Shown one piece after another: positions 44,813-49,243 of a DNA stretch of 49,243 nucleotides (positions within the stretch are counted from its first letter, which is position 1; every line of letters begins with the position of its first letter). The translations under genes and the position numbers were made by a program. The stretch comes from Mesorhizobium mediterraneum. GTDB lineage: Bacteria; Pseudomonadota; Alphaproteobacteria; Rhizobiales; Rhizobiaceae. The stretch is taken from the NCBI RefSeq assembly GCF_002284565.1, contig NZ_NPKI01000047.1, positions 1-49,243 on the forward strand. Reading direction: 5' to 3'. The notes under the pieces are model-generated. The model had not been told where the DNA came from and did no database searches. It saw only the letters and a list, made by a program, of their open reading frames with translations.

Positions 44813-44912
44813 ACGAAGAAGCCCGCGCCCCACGGAGGGGAAGGACGCGGGCTGATCGGAGGGGACAATCCGATCTCGCAGCATTTCTATGCGCACAGGA
44901 AATATTGCTGCA
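44813..44912 (-). ncRNA. Candidate stress-induced small RNA, three hairpins
   Basis: An exact EcfG promoter (44920-44944) would start a minus-strand transcript near 44912. The transcript folds into: hairpin 1, GCAGC/GCTGC extended by AUUUC/GAAAU (44878-44911); hairpin 2, GATCGGA/TCCGATC with an 8-nt C-rich loop (44854-44875); and hairpin 3, GCCCGCG/CGCGGGC with an inner CCCC/GGGG (44821-44852), followed by UUCUUCGUUC as a terminator. The CCCCUCC motif occurs twice and could pair with ribosome sites. There is no convincing open frame. A diverged second copy lies at 43717-43834. Expression is unproven. Confidence 0.6.
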
Positions 44913-44919
44913 GGAGGCG

Positions 44920-44944
44920 AACGTCTTGCCCGTGCCAGTGTTCC
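44920..44944 (-). promoter_or_regulatory. EcfG-type promoter of the candidate small RNA
   Basis: On the minus strand GGAAC (44940-44944), 16 bp, CGTT (44920-44923): exact consensus. No protein gene follows within 260 bp on that strand, only the three-hairpin element. Confidence 0.75.
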
Positions 44945-44954
44945 ATACGGAGAC

Positions 44955-44986
44955 AAAAAAGCCCGCCGCGCCTTTCGCCAAGGCGG
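44955..44986 (-). terminator. Terminator after the SnoaL-like gene
   Basis: On the minus strand an imperfect hairpin CCGCCTTGGCGAAAGGCGCGGCGG is followed by six T residues; it lies 26 bp after the stop at 45012. It is related to the hairpin at 43851-43878. Confidence 0.6.
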
Positions 44987-45011
44987 TCGATGAAGGCCTG
45001 GATATCAATCC

Positions 45012-45467
45012 CTATTGGGCCGCACCTAAATTCCAGATGTCCCGATGCAGGCGCCATGTCCCGTCGTCGCCCTTTTTCCAGACGACGATGTACTTGCCCG
45101 CTACGGTGGAGAGGGCGCCGTCTTTGCTCGGCACATCGAGCGTAAATGCGCCAACTTCGTAGGCGAGGTTCGCGCTCTCTTCCACTTCCAGCGCCTTCAG
45201 GGTGAGATTCTTCATCCCGCCTTTGATCGCGCCCTGCCAGAATTCTTCCACGCCCTTGCGGCCATCGACGCGCTTGCCGTCGGGCGGCAGCACGGCAGCA
45301 TCCTCGGTATACATTTGACCCACCGCCGCCGCGTTTCCGCTGTTGAAGGCGTCCGTGAATTTCGTCAGCGCCGCTTCGATGTCCTCGCGAGCCGACTGGG
45401 CGGCCACAGACAGTGCTGACGAAAGAAGCAGCACAGCAGCAAATGCAAATGACTTAACCAGTCTCAT
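45012..45467 (-). CDS. Exported SnoaL/DUF4440-like protein
   Basis: This 151-residue protein has a signal peptide SFAFAAVLLLSSALSVAAQ. The mature part is an NTF2-fold domain: DIEAALTKFTDAFNSGNAAA, VGQMYTEDAAVLPPDGKRVD, GVEEFWQGAIKGGMKNLTLK and the terminal strand WRLHRDIWNLG. This is the DUF4440/calcium-calmodulin-kinase association-domain type, found in many exported bacterial proteins of unknown function. GGGAGG before the ATG sets the start. Confidence 0.9.
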   Translation of the reverse strand: MRLVKSFAFAAVLLLSSALSVAAQSAREDIEAALTKFTDAFNSGNAAAVGQMYTEDAAVLPPDGKRVDGRKGVEEFWQGAIKGGMKNLTLKALEVEESANLAYEVGAFTLDVPSKDGALSTVAGKYIVVWKKGDDGTWRLHRDIWNLGAAQ

Positions 45468-45922
45468 CTCGTCCTCCCTTTGCGTGATATCCACCGGATG
45501 AATAGTGCCCATCCCGAGCGCGCCGCCGCGCCCGCGCAATGGCCAGATCATGACTTACATTAGACTTGTCTGATATGATGGCGCAAGCGCCAGACGCTCT
45601 CGACAACAGGCCAGCAAGCGACTGCCGTGGAACCTTTCAAAGCCAAATGCCTTGGATCACGTCGCGCGTGCCGTAGACAGCGCCGACCTCTTGCCGGATT
45701 TTAATCGATACGACCGGCCGAGATTGGCGATCTCCTGATCGCGTGCACGGTTGCGCTCGCTCCTGCGCGTGACTGTGCCGCGCGCAGATCAGCAATAGCA
45801 GCGTGGGTTCGATGCCGTCATTTTCCGCATGGAGGCGGAACCCATGAGGAAGAAAATCTGTAAACGGATCGGAATGCCATTCTCCCGAAGTCGGGAATAT
45901 GGTACTATGTCTTTGAAAATAC
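45468..45922. other. Gene-poor interval before tRNA-Arg
   Basis: This 455-bp region has no supported protein gene. A plus-strand GGAAC-N16-CCTT (about 45632) is one base from an EcfG promoter but has no gene after it. Frames overlapping the tRNA were rejected. It lies beyond the 3' end of tRNA-Arg; no attachment-site repeat was found. Confidence 0.4.
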
Positions 45923-45999
45923 TGGCGATCCCGACAGGATTCGAACCTGTGACCATCGGCTTAGAAGGCCGGTGCTCTATCCAGCTGAGCTACGGGACC
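45923..45999 (-). tRNA. tRNA-Arg (anticodon TCT)
   Basis: The 77-nt cloverleaf has acceptor arms GGTCCCG/CGGGATC, the D arm AGCTCAGCTGGATAGAGC, an anticodon loop CTTCTAA giving TCT, the T arm ACAGGTTCGAATCCTGT and encoded CCA. It reads AGA codons. Confidence 0.96.
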
Positions 46000-46048
46000 G
46001 CTGGGCCGACGCCAAGGCCGGCTGAATTATGCGATGGGCATTTGCCGG

Positions 46049-46354
46049 TCAATGCGTCCAGGGCGTCCTGCGGTCATAGCGGAAATTCTCCGCATAGGAA
46101 ATCTGGCGGCGCTTGGTTTCCTTCGGCTCCTCGACACGGAAGGCCAGCCCCTCTTTCTCGGCATAGGCCACCGCCTCTTCCCTGGTGTCGAAGGTGAGCC
46201 TGATCTGGCTGCGCATGTCGCCCGACGTGGTGTAGCCCATCAGCGGATCGATTTTCTTGCGCATCTCGGGATCGAATTCCAGCACCCAGTGGCCGGTCTT
46301 GGCCTTGCCGGACTGCATCGCGGTTTTGGCTGGGCTGAAAATGCGCGCGGACAT
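46049..46354 (-). CDS. ETC complex I subunit, NDUFS4-like
   Basis: This 101-residue protein has the NDUFS4/ETC_C1 fold pattern: RIFSPAKTAMQSGKAKTGHW, VLEFDP, DPLMGYTTSGDMRSQIRLTF and FDTREEAVAYAEKEGLAF, ending in RRQISYAENFRYDRRTPW. Homologues are the 18-kDa accessory subunit of mitochondrial complex I, kept in alphaproteobacteria. It associates with NADH dehydrogenase at the inner membrane. GAGGTG before the ATG at 46354 sets the start. It is followed by tRNA-Arg 50 bp downstream on the same strand. Confidence 0.93.
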   Translation of the reverse strand: MSARIFSPAKTAMQSGKAKTGHWVLEFDPEMRKKIDPLMGYTTSGDMRSQIRLTFDTREEAVAYAEKEGLAFRVEEPKETKRRQISYAENFRYDRRTPWTH

Positions 46355-46630
46355 GGTCACCTCGTTGCTACGTGCAAGCGGCACCTGCCGCTGTATTCCC
46401 GTCATTACTTCGCAATGCAGCCGGCGGCAAGGCCGATGGTTTTTGCGCTCCTGTCGCGGACCTGAACCAAGCAGAATGAGGACTACGCAATCTGCTGTGA
46501 CGGCGTCGGCTGCAAGGCAGCTTGCCAAGCCCGTTGCACCGTCTTGGCGCGTTCAGCCGCACGGGGGCATGCCGCGACCGAACTAAGCCATTGCTATATT
46601 TGACAGCTGACACTATTATCGGTCAAACGA

Positions 46631-47788
46631 ATGAATTCGAGGGAAAAAGTTGGCATGGTCGATGTCGGTGTGTGGTTGCGCGATCGGATAAGCCGACGTT
46701 CCGTCCTTACAGGAAGTCTTGCTGCCGTGGGCGGCACGGCGATTGCTGCCCGCAGCGCGCTCGGTCAGTCCGCCCAGCATAGCGGTCATGACATAGCGGC
46801 GGTGGCCGCCACCGATCCGGCACCTCATCATATGAATGCTCATGGCGCGATGGTCACCGTCGGGGAGGTGGACAACGCCGCCAACGGTTTTGATCCGATC
46901 CCGATGCTGACGGACTGGGAGCGAGGGACGGTCTCGGTTCTGCCCGATGGGCGCACGCTTAGGACGTTCGAGGTGACGGCCGTGGACAAGACGATCGAGA
47001 TCGCACCGGGCGTGTTCTTCCCGGCATGGACGTATAACGGCCGCGTGCCCGGTCCGGCGCTGCGCGCCAAGGAAGGCGAGCGCATTCGCATCGTCTTCAA
47101 GAACAACGGCTCGCATCCGCACTCGATGCATTTCCACGGCATCCATGCCGCCCGCATGGATGGAATTCCCGGCGCCGGGCTGGTCGATCCGGGTGGCGAG
47201 TTCGTCTACGAATTCGACGCCAAGCCCTTTGGCTGCCATCTGTATCATTGCCACGCCTTGCCGCTGAAGAGGCACATCCACAAGGGCATGTATGGGGCCT
47301 TTGTCATCGACCCGGACCCGGATCGCCATCCCGACCATGCCGAGATCGCCCGGTCGCGGCTTCTCGACACGCCCGAGAATGCCGGCTGGCAAGAGCTGGT
47401 GATGGTCATGAACGGATTCGACACCAATTTCGACGAGGAGAACGAATTCTACGCCGCCAACACCATCGCCCACGCCTATGCGAAGACGCCGATCCGCATC
47501 GTGCGAGGCAAGCCGGTGCGCATCTATCTGGTCAATGTGGTGGAATTCGATCCCATCAACTCGTTTCATCTGCATGGAAATTTCTTCGACTATTTCGATC
47601 AGGGCACGACGCTGACGCCGACCTTGAAAACGGTCGACCTCATCATCCAGTGCCAGGCCCAGCGCGGCATCCTGGAATTCACCTTCGCCGAGCACGAACC
47701 GGGCCTCTACATGTTCCACGCGCATCAAAGCGAGTTCACTGAGCTCGGCTGGATGGGCATGTTCGACGTCGTCGAGGCGCTGGCATGA
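46631..47788 (+). CDS. Tat-exported two-domain multicopper oxidase
   Basis: This 385-residue protein has a twin-arginine signal ISRRSVLTGSLAAVGGTAIA. Two cupredoxin domains follow. Copper ligands: HPHSMHFHG (H162-H169), the type-1 set HLYHCH (H203-H208) with HKGM, then FHLHGNFF and a C-terminal MFHAHQSEFTELGWMGM. It resembles nitrite-reductase-like or small two-domain laccases. Likely periplasmic oxidation of metal ions or phenols with oxygen. The ATG at 46655 (GAGGG upstream) is an alternative start and keeps the Tat motif. It overlaps the ZIP gene by ATGA. Confidence 0.92.
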   Translation: MNSREKVGMVDVGVWLRDRISRRSVLTGSLAAVGGTAIAARSALGQSAQHSGHDIAAVAATDPAPHHMNAHGAMVTVGEVDNAANGFDPIPMLTDWERGTVSVLPDGRTLRTFEVTAVDKTIEIAPGVFFPAWTYNGRVPGPALRAKEGERIRIVFKNNGSHPHSMHFHGIHAARMDGIPGAGLVDPGGEFVYEFDAKPFGCHLYHCHALPLKRHIHKGMYGAFVIDPDPDRHPDHAEIARSRLLDTPENAGWQELVMVMNGFDTNFDEENEFYAANTIAHAYAKTPIRIVRGKPVRIYLVNVVEFDPINSFHLHGNFFDYFDQGTTLTPTLKTVDLIIQCQAQRGILEFTFAEHEPGLYMFHAHQSEFTELGWMGMFDVVEALA

Positions 47789-48972
47789 ACAAGGTCGTCA
47801 CCATCGATTCACCGGCAAGGCCGCGCAGCCGTTGGTTGTGGATCGGCCTGCCCCTTGCCGCGCTCGCCATTGCGGTGGCGTGGATCATCGCCGTCAATCC
47901 GCTGCAAGGATTGTCAAACGGCGCGCCCGCCGTCGAGAAACTGACTTTCGAGCGTGTCGTCCTCGATACATCAGGCCTTCATCTTCTGGTCAGGGCCGGC
48001 GGCTCCGAGCCGATGACCATCGCCCAGGTCCAGGTCGACGGCGCCTACTGGCAATTCACCCAGGACCCGCCGGGCACCATCGCGCGTGCTTCCACGGCGT
48101 GGATCAATCTGCCTTTCCCGTGGGTTCTGGGTGAAACGCACACGGTCAATCTGGTAACCAACTCAGGCGTCACCTTCGAACATTTGATCGAAGTTGCCGT
48201 GCCGACGCCTACCGCCACAGCGGGACAGCTCAAGCTGCAGGGACTGGTCGGCATCATCGTCGGCGTGCTGCCTGTCGCCATTGGCCTCATGTTCTATCCG
48301 GCGCTGCGCGGTGTCGGACAGAGCGGCATGAACTTCCTGTTGGCGCTGACCATCGGGTTGCTCGCCTTTCTGCTGGTCGACACGATCGAAGAATCCTTCG
48401 AGCTTGTCGGAACCGCAGCCGCTGTGTTCCAGGGGCCGGTCATGGTGGTGCTGGCGGGTCTGGCTAGCTTTCTTGTCCTGATGGCGATCGGGCGGCGGCG
48501 CGGCACGCCGACAGGGCTGGCGTTGGCCACCTATATCGCGCTCGGCATCGGCCTTCACAATCTCGGCGAAGGCCTTGCCATCGGCGCTGCCTTCGTGGCC
48601 GGCTCGGCAAGCCTCGGAACCTTCCTGGTGCTCGGCTTCGCCCTGCATAATATTACCGAAGGCATCGGCATCGCCGCTCCGATGCTGAAGGAGCGGCCGC
48701 CGCTGTGGACGTTCGCCGGCCTGACCTTGCTCGCCGGTGGGCCTGCGGTTATCGGCATGTGGCTCGGCAGCCTGGCCTATGCGCCGCAATGGTCGGCGCT
48801 GGCGCTTGCCATCGGCGCCGGCGCGATCCTGCAGGTCATCGTCGAGGTCGGCGCCTATCTGATGCGCCGCAACCAGAAGGGCATTGATGCCTTCTTCACG
48901 CCACCGGTCATGGGCGGCCTGGCGGCCGGCGTCGCCTTCATGTACGCGACGGCCGCTTTCATAAAGGTCTGA
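47785..48972 (+). CDS. ZIP-family metal transporter with periplasmic N-terminal domain
   Basis: This 395-residue protein starts with one membrane segment (about 17-37), then a beta-rich domain of about 100 residues (LDTSGLHLLVRAGGSEPMTI and VNLVTNSGVTFEHLIEVAVP), likely periplasmic. The C-terminal ZIP core has about eight segments with the metal motifs HNLGEGLAIG (near residue 257) and HNITEGIGIA. ZIP proteins import Zn, Fe or Mn. The added periplasmic domain is unusual. Coupled translation with the multicopper oxidase (ATGA) suggests the oxidase works on, or hands over, the transported metal. Confidence 0.88.
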   Translation: MNKVVTIDSPARPRSRWLWIGLPLAALAIAVAWIIAVNPLQGLSNGAPAVEKLTFERVVLDTSGLHLLVRAGGSEPMTIAQVQVDGAYWQFTQDPPGTIARASTAWINLPFPWVLGETHTVNLVTNSGVTFEHLIEVAVPTPTATAGQLKLQGLVGIIVGVLPVAIGLMFYPALRGVGQSGMNFLLALTIGLLAFLLVDTIEESFELVGTAAAVFQGPVMVVLAGLASFLVLMAIGRRRGTPTGLALATYIALGIGLHNLGEGLAIGAAFVAGSASLGTFLVLGFALHNITEGIGIAAPMLKERPPLWTFAGLTLLAGGPAVIGMWLGSLAYAPQWSALALAIGAGAILQVIVEVGAYLMRRNQKGIDAFFTPPVMGGLAAGVAFMYATAAFIKV

Positions 48973-49134
48973 CCGGCAGGGGCCTGGTCCTGAGGCAGCT
49001 GCTGTAAAACCGTTGCGCGCGACTTGGCTGGCTGCAATTCCGGCCCCGCTCTCCGCCCGGGCCTGCCGTTTGTTCCGTTTTCGTCTTTTAGGGGTTGCGC
49101 AGCCAAGCCCGGAACCCTATAGCCCGCAAGGACT

Positions 49135-49211
<77 letters not shown>

Positions 49212-49243
49212 CCTTGCGCACAGGAACGCGCACAACAACCCCC

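Noticed and set aside
45632..45656. Plus-strand GGAAC-N16-CCTT
   Set aside because: The second block is off consensus and no gene or hairpin follows it.
45923..45999. tRNA-Arg as an attachment site of a genomic island covering 40-45.9 kb
   Set aside because: No repeat of the tRNA 3' end was found and there is no integrase in the window.
45829..46197. A plus-strand frame across tRNA-Arg
   Set aside because: The peptide IPTGFEPVTIGLEGRCSIQL is the well-known artefact of reading the antisense of a tRNA.

Overview
The window looks like chromosome of an alphaproteobacterium of the order Hyphomicrobiales, most likely Mesorhizobium or a close relative. The signs are high GC, a complete AapJQMP general amino-acid transporter next to metC, alphaproteobacterial accessory subunits of complex I, DUF982, DUF1236 and DUF4142 proteins, promoters of the EcfG general-stress type (GGAAC-N16/17-CGTT), and palindromic intergenic repeats of the rhizobial kind. 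There is no integrase, transposase, CRISPR array, phage gene or replication origin. Taxon and functions are read from sequence patterns and family knowledge; no search was run.

Layout. 0-11.7 kb: end of groEL; a TetR/OsmC/SnoaL-like locus with its operators; a LysE-type exporter; a methyltransferase; an exported amidohydrolase; a tight minus-strand operon of four small conserved proteins; a cold-shock gene with a long leader; csbD with a consensus EcfG promoter; a Tat-exported phosphoesterase; and a TetR/NIPSNAP pair. 11.7-17.1 kb: a glycan island holding a GT90-like transferase, UDP-galactopyranose mutase, GT8, another GT-A transferase and a UDP-xylose-synthase-like enzyme. 17.4-26.3 kb: fumC, two tandem DoxX genes, ppk-ppx, an NDUFS6-like zinc protein, a flavin monooxygenase and a DUF2459 protein. 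26.3-32.3 kb: aapJQMP and the divergent metC. 32.4-40.1 kb: an HPP-CBS protein, an ECF sigma factor, DUF4142-cupredoxin, SDR/MarR, DUF1232, crotonase/TetR and an SLC13-type transporter.

From 40.3 to 45.5 kb lies a patchwork of very small genes with internal duplications. Several carry EcfG-type promoters. One duplicated block encodes 69-residue paralogues; another, about 165 bp long, looks like a small-RNA gene with its own EcfG promoter and three hairpins. The window ends with tRNA-Arg, an NDUFS4-like gene, a multicopper oxidase/ZIP transporter operon and tRNA-Pro.

Two themes connect the genes. The first is stress: csbD, osmC, csp, ppk-ppx, the ECF sigma locus, and EcfG-type promoters including those on the candidate small RNA. 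The second is cell envelope and metals: the glycan island, the cupredoxin, and the oxidase/ZIP pair. The most novel signals are the duplicated EcfG-driven small-RNA candidate (44.8-44.9 kb, with a sister at 43.7-43.8 kb) and an identical 30-bp promoter architecture in front of both the ECF sigma gene and its DUF4142-cupredoxin neighbour.
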